A DNA stretch of 64,000 bases, taken from positions 1-64,000 of the forward strand of contig CABXVZ010000001.1 of NCBI GenBank assembly GCA_902515765.1, in the 5' to 3' direction. How positions within the stretch are numbered: position 1 is the stretch's first letter; every line of letters begins with the position of its first letter. The translations under genes were made by a program, and so were the position numbers. This document shows positions 1-9,980 of the stretch, in pieces. Below the pieces are notes generated by a model. It was not told the DNA's origin, made no database searches, and saw only the letters and a list, made by a program, of their open reading frames with translations. Origin of the DNA: an uncultured Alphaproteobacteria bacterium. GTDB lineage: Bacteria > Pseudomonadota > Alphaproteobacteria > HIMB59.

Positions 1-1
1 A

Positions 2-433
2 AAAGATAAAAAAAAACATCGTGTATTTACTTTACTTGGTGACGGCGAACTTTCTGAGGGATCTGTTTGGGAGGCTGCTACATCAGCTTCAAAATATAAC
101 CTGGATAACTTAGTAGTGATAATAGACAGGAATAAATTGCAAATTACAGGAGGCACTGAAGAGGTTAACCCGATAGAACCATTATCAAATAAGTTTGAGT
201 CATTTGGTTTTAAAGTTCAAGAGGCTGATGGTAATAACATAGAAAGTCTTTTAAATATCCTCGAAAATATTCCATTTCATCAAGATATGCCAAATATGAT
301 TATTGCAAATACAATTAAAGGAGCGGGTATTAGCTTTATTGAAAACCAAGTATCTTGGCATCATAAAGTTCCAACTAAAGAGGAATTTAATTTAGCTATT
401 CAAGAGCTCGAGGAGAGTATAAAAAATGCTTAA
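2..433 (+). CDS. Transketolase, N-terminal (TPP-binding) subunit, 5' truncated by window edge
   Basis: Open frame from base 2: KDKKKHRVFTLLGDGELSEGSVWEAATSASKYNLDNLVVIIDRNKLQITGG, the transketolase GDGE...N TPP motif; overlaps the C-terminal subunit gene. Confidence 0.9.
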   Translation, partial: KDKKKHRVFTLLGDGELSEGSVWEAATSASKYNLDNLVVIIDRNKLQITGGTEEVNPIEPLSNKFESFGFKVQEADGNNIESLLNILENIPFHQDMPNMIIANTIKGAGISFIENQVSWHHKVPTKEEFNLAIQELEESIKNA

Positions 434-1367
434 CAACTTAGGTAAGCCTAATTTAGAAATTTTTGCTGATACCTTATTGATGGAGGCTAAAAAAAACTCA
501 AGAATTGTTGTTGTGACAAGTGACTCAAGAGGTTCCGGAAAACTGTTACCTTTTGGTAAGGAATTACCAGAACAATTGGTAGAGGTAGGTATTGCAGAGC
601 AAAATCTTGTGGGGATTAGTGCTGGATTAAGCGCTTCAGGAAAGAAGGTATTTGCCGTTTCACCCGCAAGCTTTCTAACTGCTAGATCTTTAGAGCAAAT
701 AAAAGCAGATATTGCATATTCTGACCAGCCTGTATGTTTGGTTGGGATAAGTGCAGGAATTAGCTATGGTCAATTAGGATCTACCCATCATTCAATTCAT
801 GATTTTGCTGTAATGAGATGTATCAATAATATGACAATTGTTGCTCCAGCAGATAACTTTGAGGCATCAGAGGCTATAAAACAAGCTGTCAGCTACGATC
901 ACCCCTTATATATAAGGTATGGGAAAAAACCGATGATAGATATTCATTCTAGTGGAACACAATTTCAAATCGGAAAAGCCATAACCATTCAAGAAGGAGA
1001 AGATGTTGCGTTAATAGCTACTGGGGAGACAGTTCAAAGGGCTTGTCTCGCAAGTCAAATTCTTAAAGAGAATAATATTAATTCAACAATAGTTAGTATG
1101 CACACTATTAAACCATTTGACTCAGAAACTTTTTTAAAAATAGCAAAAAAATCAAAGGTAATTGTTTCTATAGAAGAGCACAGTGAGTTTGGTGGACTGG
1201 GAGAGCAATGTGCCAGCTTGATTGCTCAAAATCAAATAAATACAAATTTTAAAATTATTGGAATACCCGATGAATATATGGTCAACGGTTCACAATCTGA
1301 TGTTTTAGACTACTATAATATGAGTCCAGAAAAAATTGCACATATTGCAAAATCTCTTATTGATTGA
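426..1367 (+). CDS. Transketolase, C-terminal subunit
   Basis: Pyrimidine-binding and C-terminal domains (VEVGIAEQNLVGISAGLSASGKKVF, STHHSIHDFAVMR); 8-bp overlap with upstream subunit. Confidence 0.9.
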   Translation: MLNNLGKPNLEIFADTLLMEAKKNSRIVVVTSDSRGSGKLLPFGKELPEQLVEVGIAEQNLVGISAGLSASGKKVFAVSPASFLTARSLEQIKADIAYSDQPVCLVGISAGISYGQLGSTHHSIHDFAVMRCINNMTIVAPADNFEASEAIKQAVSYDHPLYIRYGKKPMIDIHSSGTQFQIGKAITIQEGEDVALIATGETVQRACLASQILKENNINSTIVSMHTIKPFDSETFLKIAKKSKVIVSIEEHSEFGGLGEQCASLIAQNQINTNFKIIGIPDEYMVNGSQSDVLDYYNMSPEKIAHIAKSLID

Positions 1368-2836
1368 TGGGCTACATCTCCATTGACTCTAGCACTTCTT
1401 CAACAACGATTATTGTTTTTGACGAAAAGTTAAAAATTAAAAAAAAAATTCAAAAGGAACATAAACAGATATTCACTCCTGAAGGATATGTAGAACATGA
1501 CTTAAATGAAATATATCAAAATCTTATTGATTTGATGAGGATGGCCTCACAACTAGAGTCTGAACCAAAATTTATAAGTCTGACTAATCAGCGAGAGACC
1601 TTTGCTCTTTTTGAAAAAGAAACGGGCACACCTATCCATAACGCTATAGTCTGGCAATGTACACGAGGTCAAAAGTACTGTGATGAGATAATTAATAATC
1701 CCTCTCTTTCCAACAGAATTACCCAAAAAACTGGTCTGAAAGCTAATTCTTTTTTTTCTGCGAGTAAGTTGCAATGGGTTTTGCATAATAAGCCAGAAAT
1801 TAAAAAAAAATTTGATAATGGGAGTATTTTGTTTGGAACTATTGATACATATCTATTGTATCGTTTGAGTAATTGTCAAAATTATATAACAGACACTACA
1901 AATGCTTCTCGCACTTTGTTATTTAATTGCTTGGAGAATAAGTGGGATGAAGATCTTTTGTCTATTTTTAAAATTACAAAAAGCATCGCTCTTCCAATTG
2001 TCAAATCTAGTTCTGATCACTTTGGAGATAGTGATTTTGAAAAATGCTTCTCAAAAAAAATTCCAATTATTGGTGTTGTTGGAGACGCTCAAGGATCTTT
2101 TTTTGGAAATTTTTGTTTTAGTGAGGGTGATACAAAAATAACAACAGGTACAGGTTTTAATATTCAAACTAATATAGGAAAAAAATTTACAATAGATAAA
2201 AATTCTTTTACATCTCTTGCTTATACCAAAGGTAATGAAAATTATTATTCTCTTGAGTGCCTTAGTTCTTTCGCAGGAGCCACTATTTCTTGGTTAAAAA
2301 ATAATTTAAGAATTATAGATAATCCTAATGAGAGCGAAGAACTATCTAAAAAAGTTAATAGTTCAGAAGGTGTTTGTCTTATTCCCGCTTTTACAGGACT
2401 TGGTCCTCCCTTTTGGAAACCAAAGGCTCGAGCAAGTTTTTTTGGAATTAATGCGTCGACAAATAAATATCATATAATAAGAGCTTCCTTAGAGTCAGTT
2501 GCGTTCCAAATGGTTGTTTATATGGAATCTCTGAAAAATTCTAAAAATATTAATTTTCACAATATTGTAATTGACGGTGGTATGGTCAAAAATGATCTAT
2601 TTCTTCAAATAATTGCTGATCTTTTAGGCACTGAGATCAAAGTTCCAATTATAGAAGAGATGTCATCATATGGATCTATTTTAATGGGAATTCAAAAAAA
2701 CCAACAAATTGGGGACTTAGAAGAGTTAAAAAATTTTAAAATTGATCAAAAAGTCATAAAACCCCAACTTAATTCTAGAATAAAGGGGTCCTACGATGGA
2801 TGGAAAGATACAATTCATAAACATTTTATGAGATAA
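1364..2836 (+). CDS. FGGY-family carbohydrate kinase, glycerol kinase-like
   Basis: GlpK-like motifs: SIDSSTSSTT, NAIVWQCTRGQ, FGTIDTYLLYRL, TDTTNASRTLLFN, GLGPPFWKPKARASFFGI, IDGGMVKNDLFLQ; overlaps the transketolase stop. Confidence 0.85.
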   Translation: MMGYISIDSSTSSTTIIVFDEKLKIKKKIQKEHKQIFTPEGYVEHDLNEIYQNLIDLMRMASQLESEPKFISLTNQRETFALFEKETGTPIHNAIVWQCTRGQKYCDEIINNPSLSNRITQKTGLKANSFFSASKLQWVLHNKPEIKKKFDNGSILFGTIDTYLLYRLSNCQNYITDTTNASRTLLFNCLENKWDEDLLSIFKITKSIALPIVKSSSDHFGDSDFEKCFSKKIPIIGVVGDAQGSFFGNFCFSEGDTKITTGTGFNIQTNIGKKFTIDKNSFTSLAYTKGNENYYSLECLSSFAGATISWLKNNLRIIDNPNESEELSKKVNSSEGVCLIPAFTGLGPPFWKPKARASFFGINASTNKYHIIRASLESVAFQMVVYMESLKNSKNINFHNIVIDGGMVKNDLFLQIIADLLGTEIKVPIIEEMSSYGSILMGIQKNQQIGDLEELKNFKIDQKVIKPQLNSRIKGSYDGWKDTIHKHFMR

Positions 2837-2905
2837 AAAACAAGTCTAGGATTTAAACATAATTTCTTATAAATTAAGCCGACTTATATATATAGGAGGA
2901 TAACT

Positions 2906-3940
2906 ATGAGAAAACTATCTCTAGTGCTTGCTTCATTTTTGGCTGTAGCATTTACATTCGCTACTTTACCTGCAAAAGCAGGAAGTCATGTTGTTGAGGC
3001 TTGCTTGATTACAAAAACCGATATCAACCCTTTCTTTGTTAAAATGAAAGAAGGAGCTGAAAAAAGAGCATCAGAAATGGGTGTTAAACTATCATTTTTT
3101 GCTGGTAAAGTTGACGGTGACCACGAAACTCAAGTTAGAGCTGTGGAAACTTGTATAGCTTCAGGAGCAAAAGGAATTTTAATTGCTGCTTCCGATACAA
3201 AAGCGATTGTTCCTGTTCTTAAAAATGCACAAGACAATGGTCTTCTAGTTATTGCACTAGATACTCCACTTGAGCCAATTACTGCTGCAGACTCTACTTT
3301 TGCAACAGATAATTTCAAAGCTGGTGAATTAGGTGGTGCTTGGGTAGCTGCAAAATTAGGTGCAGATGCTGCTAATGCTAAAATTGCTATGCTAGATCTT
3401 AACGAAAGTCAGCCTTCAGTGGGTGTTCTTAGAGACCAAGGTTTCTTAACTGGTTTTGGTATAGACGTGAAAGATGTATCAAGATGGGGTGATGAAGATG
3501 ATCCACGTATTATTTGTAACGAAGTTACTAATGGTAACGAAGAAGGTGGAAGAACTGCGATGGAAAAATGTCTTGCAAAAGATCAAGACATCAACGTAAT
3601 TTACACCATTAACGAACCAGCAGCTGTTGGCGCTTATGAAGCACTAAAAGCTATGGGTAAAGACGATGGTAGTGTTCTTATCGCTTCAGTTGACGGTGGT
3701 TGCCCTGGTGTAGCTGACGTTGATAGAGGTATCATTGGAGCAACATCTCAGCAGTATCCATTATTAATGGCTTCACTAGGTGTGGAAGCTATTGCAGCTT
3801 GGGCTGCAGATGGATCAAAGCCTTCAAATACTCCAGGACTGGATTTCTATAACACAGGTGTAAACCTAGTTACTGATGATGCAGCTAGCGGAGTTGAGTC
3901 TATCAGTGTCAAAGAAGGCATGGATAGATGTTGGGGTTAA
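2906..3940 (+). CDS. Sugar ABC transporter periplasmic substrate-binding protein (FrcB/ribose type)
   Basis: Signal peptide [25 protein letters not shown]; type I periplasmic binding fold; AGGAGGA RBS; followed by permease and ATPase genes. Confidence 0.9.
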   Translation: MRKLSLVLASFLAVAFTFATLPAKAGSHVVEACLITKTDINPFFVKMKEGAEKRASEMGVKLSFFAGKVDGDHETQVRAVETCIASGAKGILIAASDTKAIVPVLKNAQDNGLLVIALDTPLEPITAADSTFATDNFKAGELGGAWVAAKLGADAANAKIAMLDLNESQPSVGVLRDQGFLTGFGIDVKDVSRWGDEDDPRIICNEVTNGNEEGGRTAMEKCLAKDQDINVIYTINEPAAVGAYEALKAMGKDDGSVLIASVDGGCPGVADVDRGIIGATSQQYPLLMASLGVEAIAAWAADGSKPSNTPGLDFYNTGVNLVTDDAASGVESISVKEGMDRCWG

Positions 3941-3959
3941 TCCAATAATCAATAATTCT

Positions 3960-3984
3960 TCAGGGCAGAATTTTTCTGCCCTGA
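3960..3984 (+). promoter_or_regulatory. Perfect 11-bp stem / 3-nt loop hairpin between binding-protein and permease genes
   Basis: TCAGGGCAGAA-TTT-TTCTGCCCTGA read directly; no U-tract after it. Confidence 0.85.
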
Positions 3985-3999
3985 TCTCTAGATTTAATT

Positions 4000-5094
4000 A
4001 TGAATAAAATTTCTGATGACATATCCAAAGATCTTAAGGATCAACCTAAATTTTCCTCTGATATTGGAGAAGTTGACCAAGAGCATCATACTTTTGACAT
4101 TGGAGAACAGTCAAATTTAAAAAAAATTCAACACTTCCTTCATGGAAATCCGACAATAGTTCCTGTTATTATTTTAGTTCTTAGTGTTATTGGCTTTGGA
4201 TTTTTAGCTGGAGGTAAATTCTTTTCAGCTTTTAATCTCTCATTGATCGTCCAGCAAGTAACAATAGTTGGAATATTAGCAGCTGCTCAAACTCTTATTA
4301 TACTTACTGCCGGTATTGATCTGAGTGTAGCCGCTATGATGGTGCTAGCCTCCGTATTTATGGGTAAGCTTTCTGTTGAAATGGGAATACCGACACTTCC
4401 AGCTATTGTTGTTGGTTTAGTTTCGGGAGTAGCTACTGGTGCCTTTAATGGATTACTTGTAACTCGATTAAAGCTCCCTCCTTTTATTGTAACCTTAGGT
4501 ACTTGGAATATTTTTTTCGCCCTTGTTATTTTCTTTACAGGTTCTCAATCAATCAGAAGTTCAGATATTGAAATTCAAGCCCCTCTTCTTCACTTTTGGG
4601 GAGAAAGAATTAACCTAGGTGGTTTCGTATTTACCTATGGAGCTTTTTTAATGATTGGGATTTTTATTTTCCTATGGTTCTTACTCAATAAAACAGCATG
4701 GGGTCGGCACGTTTATGCTATTGGCGACGATAAAGAAGCTGCCGAACTCTCAGGAATAAGAACAGATCGAATGCTTGTCTCTATTTATGCAGTAGCAGGA
4801 CTAGTGATTGCCATTGGTGCTTGGGTTTCTATTGGGAGAGTGGGTTCAGTTTCTCCTACTAGTTTTTATGAAGGAAATTTGGATTCTATTACTGCGGTCG
4901 TGATTGGAGGTACCTCATTATTTGGAGGTAGAGGAACTATTATTGGATCTCTTTTTGGAGCTTTGATTGTGGGTGTGTTCAGCTCCGGTCTATCTATAGC
5001 AGGATTAGATGTTTTATGGCAACGTTTTGCTTTGGGCTGTCTTATTATTATAGCAGTGGGTATCGACCAATGGATTAGAAAGGTGTCAAATTAA
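4000..5094 (+). CDS. Sugar ABC transporter permease (FrcC/RbsC type)
   Basis: Multi-TM; TAGIDLSVAAMMVLASV and AVVIGGTSLFGGRGTIIGSLFGALIVGV motifs. Confidence 0.9.
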   Translation: MNKISDDISKDLKDQPKFSSDIGEVDQEHHTFDIGEQSNLKKIQHFLHGNPTIVPVIILVLSVIGFGFLAGGKFFSAFNLSLIVQQVTIVGILAAAQTLIILTAGIDLSVAAMMVLASVFMGKLSVEMGIPTLPAIVVGLVSGVATGAFNGLLVTRLKLPPFIVTLGTWNIFFALVIFFTGSQSIRSSDIEIQAPLLHFWGERINLGGFVFTYGAFLMIGIFIFLWFLLNKTAWGRHVYAIGDDKEAAELSGIRTDRMLVSIYAVAGLVIAIGAWVSIGRVGSVSPTSFYEGNLDSITAVVIGGTSLFGGRGTIIGSLFGALIVGVFSSGLSIAGLDVLWQRFALGCLIIIAVGIDQWIRKVSN

Positions 5095-5858
5095 TGGAGC
5101 CTATTTTAGTAGCTAAAAACTTGTCTAAAAAATATGGTAAAGTGGTTGCATTAGAGAGCGCTAATTTAGAATTGTATCCTGGCGAAGTTTTAGGTGTCAT
5201 CGGAGACAATGGTGCAGGAAAATCAACACTTATTAAGGTTCTTTGTGGAGCAGTCACACCTGATAGTGGTGAAATATTGTTAGATGGCAAAACTGTAACT
5301 TTTACATCTCCTATTGAAGCTAGAACACTAGGTATTGAAACTGTTTATCAAAATCTAGCTCTATCACCTGCCCTCTCAATTACAGATAATATGTTTCTTG
5401 GAAGAGAAATTAGACAAAAAGGCTTTATGGGTAAATTTTTAAAATTTCTTGATAAAAAGGCTATGGAGGATGAGGCCAGAAAAAGGCTATCAGAATTGGG
5501 TCTTCTAACTATACAAAATATTAATCAGTTAGTAGAAACTTTGTCAGGAGGTCAGCGACAAGGTGTTGCTGTTGCTAGAGCAACGTCATTTGGAACCAAG
5601 GTTGTAATAATGGACGAACCAACAGCAGCCTTAGGTGTTAAAGAAAGTCGCAGAGTTTTGGAATTAATTGGGGAAGTGAGGGCTAGAGGCATACCTATTA
5701 TCCTCATCTCTCATAACATGCCTCATGTATTTGAGGTAGCAGATAGAATTCATGTCCACCGACTAGGAACAAGGCTATGTGTCATTGATCCCAAAAAATA
5801 TGAAATGTCAGATGCTGTAGCATTCATGACAGGAGCCAAAGAAGCTCCGAAATCTTAA
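5094..5858 (+). CDS. Sugar ABC transporter ATP-binding protein, single-domain FrcA type
   Basis: Walker A GDNGAGKST, signature TLSGGQRQGVAVARA, Walker B VVIMDEPTAALG; 254 aa. Confidence 0.9.
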   Translation: MEPILVAKNLSKKYGKVVALESANLELYPGEVLGVIGDNGAGKSTLIKVLCGAVTPDSGEILLDGKTVTFTSPIEARTLGIETVYQNLALSPALSITDNMFLGREIRQKGFMGKFLKFLDKKAMEDEARKRLSELGLLTIQNINQLVETLSGGQRQGVAVARATSFGTKVVIMDEPTAALGVKESRRVLELIGEVRARGIPIILISHNMPHVFEVADRIHVHRLGTRLCVIDPKKYEMSDAVAFMTGAKEAPKS

Positions 5859-6484
5859 TTAGTTAAAATATAATCTGAGGCTGAGCTATTATTCAAAACA
5901 TTTAAGCCATTTGGTAGATCATTTTGATAAACCTTTTGATAAGTGTCTTCTTTAGAAAGATTAAAACTCTTCCAACGATCAAGAAGTCTTTTTTCTAAAA
6001 CTTTTTCTTCACAACTAATCATCACACTAACATCAAAAAATTTTTGGAGATTATCCCAGGGCTTGGATTTTAATAAAAGATAATTTCCTTCTACTACAAT
6101 TACCTTTGTCTCTTTGGGTATGATTGTAGCAGAAGACCTTGACAACTCTAAAGATCGATCAAAAATTGGAACTATTACCTCTGGCTCATTTTGTAGTCTT
6201 GATAAAAAACTTATTAGGCCCCTAACATCAAAAGTTTCTGGAGCTCCTTTTTTAGAGATGAGGTTTCTATCTTTTAAAATTTGGTCATCTAAATGAAAAC
6301 CATCCATTTGTAAGACACTTGCTTGATAACCCTTAGAATTCAGATCTTGAATTATTTTTTCAGAAATGGTGCTTTTACCCGAAGCTGGCGGTCCTGAAAG
6401 AGCAATAAAATAGCGATTTTTATCAGTATTATCGAGGTTGTAAGATAAAATTGCTAATAACTCGTTATAGTTTAATTGGTTCAT
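5855..6484 (-). CDS. P-loop kinase of the uridine kinase/pantothenate kinase superfamily (FrcK-like)
   Basis: Walker A GPPASGKST; MDGFHLDD; VEGNYLLL motifs; next to FrcBCA-type genes. Confidence 0.75.
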   Translation of the reverse strand: MNQLNYNELLAILSYNLDNTDKNRYFIALSGPPASGKSTISEKIIQDLNSKGYQASVLQMDGFHLDDQILKDRNLISKKGAPETFDVRGLISFLSRLQNEPEVIVPIFDRSLELSRSSATIIPKETKVIVVEGNYLLLKSKPWDNLQKFFDVSVMISCEEKVLEKRLLDRWKSFNLSKEDTYQKVYQNDLPNGLNVLNNSSASDYILTN

Positions 6485-6501
6485 AATTTTTAGTTATCAA
6501 T

Positions 6502-7947
6502 TTATCCAATATAAAATTTCTTCCATTCTATAAAACGCTCTTGTAAGACTCCTGTCAAATTATTGTCACTGGAAATAGTTTTTTGAACTAAAGGGGAAGA
6601 CAGTACATCTTCCGGCTTATAATTGTTAAATCCTAAAAATGCTAATCTTGCAGCTCCAAAAGCTGCCATGGCATCTGATGCTTCAGTGATGGCTAGGTCG
6701 CGATCTAAAATTGAAGCTAATAATTTGATCCAATTTTCATTTTGTGACCCACCTCCAATAACGAAAATATTATTTAATTGAATTCCAGTTTTAGCTAAAG
6801 CTTGATAATTATCATTTAATCCAAAAGATATGCCTTCAATAAGACTATAAATTAAAGAAGACCTATTAGTTTCTATTCCCATATTATGAAAGCTTGCCCT
6901 GACATGTGGGTCGTTAATTGGAGTTCTTTCTCCTGTTAGATAGGGTAAATAAAATGGGGCATTTTTAATCAAATCTTGTGATTGAATTGTTTGATTGAGG
7001 TGATCAGTGATTTCGTTTAGAGAAGAGTCAAAGGTTTTGACAAACCAGTTAACATTAGAAGTACAAGAAAGCATTACTGACATTAAATGCCAAGTATTTG
7101 GTAAAGAATGACAAAAGGAATGAATAGCATCATCATAATTTTTTAAAAATTTTTTCGTAGACCCAAAAATAACTCCAGATGTTCCTAAAGACAAAGAGGC
7201 ATCGCCTTCATCATAAAGACCCAGACCTACAGCAGCAGCAGCATTATCACCTGCGCCTCCATAAACTTGGCACTGAGAGCTAAAACCATATCTCTCTGCA
7301 ATATCTTTTTTTAAAACTCCTGTTTGATCAGTTCCCTCACATAATTCAGGCATCTGAGATATACTCATAGAACTAGCATCTAATAATTTTTGAGACCATT
7401 TTCTTTTCTCAACATCTAACCAATAGGTGCCGGAAGCGTCAGATAAATCACTATGAAATTCTCCAGTGAGATAAAACCTTAGGTAGTCCTTTGGGAGTAA
7501 AACCTTATCTATTGACTGAAAATTCTTAGTTTCATTATGCTTTAGCCATAAAACTTTTGGTGCTGTGAAACCAGGCATGGCTATATTTCCTGCTATATCC
7601 ATTACAGAAATATCCTTCATAATTTCTTCACACTCTTGATGACTTCTTGTGTCATTCCAAAGGATACAAGGTCTAATTACTTGGTGGTTACTATCTAAAC
7701 ACGTAGCTCCATGCATGTGTCCTGAAAAAGAAATTGCCTTGATTTCACTGAGATTCATTTTTTCAGAAAGTTTTTTAAGACAGGCTTCTAAAGCTATAAT
7801 CCAGGATGAGGGTTCTTGTTCAGACCAACCACTGTGAGGATTAGATAGGGGAATATCATCACTTGAAACACTTTGGATGATTTCCTGCTCCTCCCCTATT
7901 ACTAGACATTTCATAGAAGAAGTTCCCAAGTCTATTCCTAAATACAT
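6502..7947 (-). CDS. xylB: Xylulokinase
   Basis: FGGY kinase: MYLGIDLGTSSMK, SFSGHMHGATCLD, ILWNDTRS, YGGAGDNAAAAVGLG. Confidence 0.88.
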   Translation of the reverse strand: MYLGIDLGTSSMKCLVIGEEQEIIQSVSSDDIPLSNPHSGWSEQEPSSWIIALEACLKKLSEKMNLSEIKAISFSGHMHGATCLDSNHQVIRPCILWNDTRSHQECEEIMKDISVMDIAGNIAMPGFTAPKVLWLKHNETKNFQSIDKVLLPKDYLRFYLTGEFHSDLSDASGTYWLDVEKRKWSQKLLDASSMSISQMPELCEGTDQTGVLKKDIAERYGFSSQCQVYGGAGDNAAAAVGLGLYDEGDASLSLGTSGVIFGSTKKFLKNYDDAIHSFCHSLPNTWHLMSVMLSCTSNVNWFVKTFDSSLNEITDHLNQTIQSQDLIKNAPFYLPYLTGERTPINDPHVRASFHNMGIETNRSSLIYSLIEGISFGLNDNYQALAKTGIQLNNIFVIGGGSQNENWIKLLASILDRDLAITEASDAMAAFGAARLAFLGFNNYKPEDVLSSPLVQKTISSDNNLTGVLQERFIEWKKFYIG

Positions 7948-8018
7948 AAAATTATTATATAGAGTTAAAAATTATTTTCTATTTATACAATAATTTAAAT
8001 AATGATAATGTTCTCAAT

Positions 8019-9011
8019 ATGAATAAATCCCTGATCTCAAAACTACAACAAATTAAGAAGCAAAAATATCGTCCAAAGGATTTTATCATCGCTGATGCAA
8101 AAGATGGTGATATGGCAATGGGTATTATAACTCCTGGCCCTGAAAGAGATAAAAAGGGTAAAATTTTGAAAAAATATAAAAAGCTTGATGATTATAAGAA
8201 TGCAATGGTAGCTATGACAAAATCTCAACTTGTAGATATTATGTTAATGTCGGCGTCAGTAGGAGAAGAATTAGTAGAAAAAAAAATCTTTAAAAAATCT
8301 AGTGTTACCCCAGCAATTAGAATGAATGATACCTCTGATATTTGGTTAATGAGAAATGGAAATTATAGAACAACTAATCCACGACCTTTTCGATCAGCAA
8401 GAATTGAGAGAGTGAGTAAATTAGTAAATTTAGGATTATTTTCTATCACTTTTTCTAAAAATGTAGATTTCGATTTAGCTATGTTGAACTCTTATAGTGA
8501 TTTTAGAACAGAAGCTCTAAAATTTAAATTCAAACATTTTTTAGAAATTTTCAATCCCCCTATAGACATTGGAATGAATTCTTTAGAGCTTGGGAACTAT
8601 GTAAATGATTGCATAATTAAAACTCTGGCTGGGCAGACAAAAGAAGAAAGACCTTTATTTTTAAAAATTGCATACAATGGACCTAAGGCCATGGAGGATT
8701 TATCTAGTTATGACCCTGAAAATTTAACAGTTGGAATTTTAGGAGGAAGTAAGGGTACGACTAGAGATTGTTTTGAGTTAATTAAAAAAGCAAGTAAATA
8801 CGGAGCAAAAGTTGCTCTTTTTGGACGTAAAATAAATCACTCAGAGGACCCAATTACCCTAGTAAAAATAATGAGAAAGCTTGTAGAAAAAGATATTTCA
8901 TCAGAAGATGCTGTCAAAATGTATCACAACGAATTAAGTAAAAAAAAATTGTCTTCAGATCGAAGTCTTAAAAGCGACTTAGAAATTACTGACCCCATAT
9001 TAAAATTATAA
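8019..9011 (+). CDS. Class I (DhnA/LacD/DeoC-like) aldolase-fold protein, function unassigned
   Basis: C-terminal TIM-barrel-like segments LFLKIAYNGPKAMEDL (candidate Schiff-base Lys), VGILGGSKGTTRDCFELI, GAKVALFGRKIN. Confidence 0.6.
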   Translation: MNKSLISKLQQIKKQKYRPKDFIIADAKDGDMAMGIITPGPERDKKGKILKKYKKLDDYKNAMVAMTKSQLVDIMLMSASVGEELVEKKIFKKSSVTPAIRMNDTSDIWLMRNGNYRTTNPRPFRSARIERVSKLVNLGLFSITFSKNVDFDLAMLNSYSDFRTEALKFKFKHFLEIFNPPIDIGMNSLELGNYVNDCIIKTLAGQTKEERPLFLKIAYNGPKAMEDLSSYDPENLTVGILGGSKGTTRDCFELIKKASKYGAKVALFGRKINHSEDPITLVKIMRKLVEKDISSEDAVKMYHNELSKKKLSSDRSLKSDLEITDPILKL

Positions 9012-9980
9012 CTTCTTAATGTTTGGCAATTTGCCAGAAGAGGCATCTACCTTCATCATAGCAGCTCCAGCTGCGTGAGCTTTCAATAAAGTAGTTTTCA
9101 TATTCCAATTTTCATAAATGCCGTAAATAAAACCTGCACAAAATGCATCACCTGCACCTACAGAGTTTACAATTTTACTTTTAGCAATTTTTTTGGATTT
9201 AGTATGTATACTTTCATTTAAAGAAATATATAGAGACTCATCAGGACTATGAATAATTAATGCTTTAAGGATACCTTTTTTAAAAATTTTTTTAGACAAT
9301 CCAATTAATTTTTTTTTATTTAAATTTTTTTTGGAATTGATAATTGACTCTTTGAATAATAGTTGAGCCTCAATTTCATTTAGTAATAAATAATCAATAT
9401 ATGGCAATGAGCTAAAAACAATTTTCTGAAATTGGGGGTCTTTATTTGAAGCTAAATCCACTACTGTAATAATATTATTTTTTTTTGCTTGCTTAAGAAT
9501 TATTTGAAGCCGAGTTTGTTTATTGAAAAATTGATCAAGCTTACCCAATAAAGTTATATAGCCTACATATAAAATCTTAGGTCTATTTTTTAATTTGTTT
9601 AATTTAAAATGGTGGGTGTCCAATAAGTTATTAGCACCTGCAAAGTATAGAAAAGTTCTCTCTTTTTGTTTTTCAAACATACAAACACTATGTGAGGTGG
9701 ATGCACTCTTAGATGCAACTAAAAGTTGTGATTGAATTTGATGTTTTTGGCAGTGTTTTTTTATAAAAGAGCCATTTGTATCAGACCCAATGGAGCCCAT
9801 TGCAATCATAGGATATTTAAAACCCAAAGAGTTTAAATCTGTTAAGACATTAGAAGGCCCTCCGCCAACACATTGAAAGCTTTCAATAATTGATTCTAAT
9901 TTTCCCCTCTCTGGTAATTGCTGAATCTTATAAGTGGTATCTACACACCAAATACCTAGCCCAATAATTCCTTGGGGCAT
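9006..9980 (-). CDS. PfkB-family carbohydrate kinase
   Basis: GGGPSNVLTDLNSLG N-terminal motif and NSVGAGDAFCAGFIYG catalytic motif. Confidence 0.88.
   Translation of the reverse strand: MPQGIIGLGIWCVDTTYKIQQLPERGKLESIIESFQCVGGGPSNVLTDLNSLGFKYPMIAMGSIGSDTNGSFIKKHCQKHQIQSQLLVASKSASTSHSVCMFEKQKERTFLYFAGANNLLDTHHFKLNKLKNRPKILYVGYITLLGKLDQFFNKQTRLQIILKQAKKNNIITVVDLASNKDPQFQKIVFSSLPYIDYLLLNEIEAQLLFKESIINSKKNLNKKKLIGLSKKIFKKGILKALIIHSPDESLYISLNESIHTKSKKIAKSKIVNSVGAGDAFCAGFIYGIYENWNMKTTLLKAHAAGAAMMKVDASSGKLPNIKKL

Noticed and set aside
1553-2141. ORFs 1553-1786 (-) and 1902-2141 (+) inside the FGGY kinase
   Set aside because: Alternative frames within a continuous conserved kinase; no independent support
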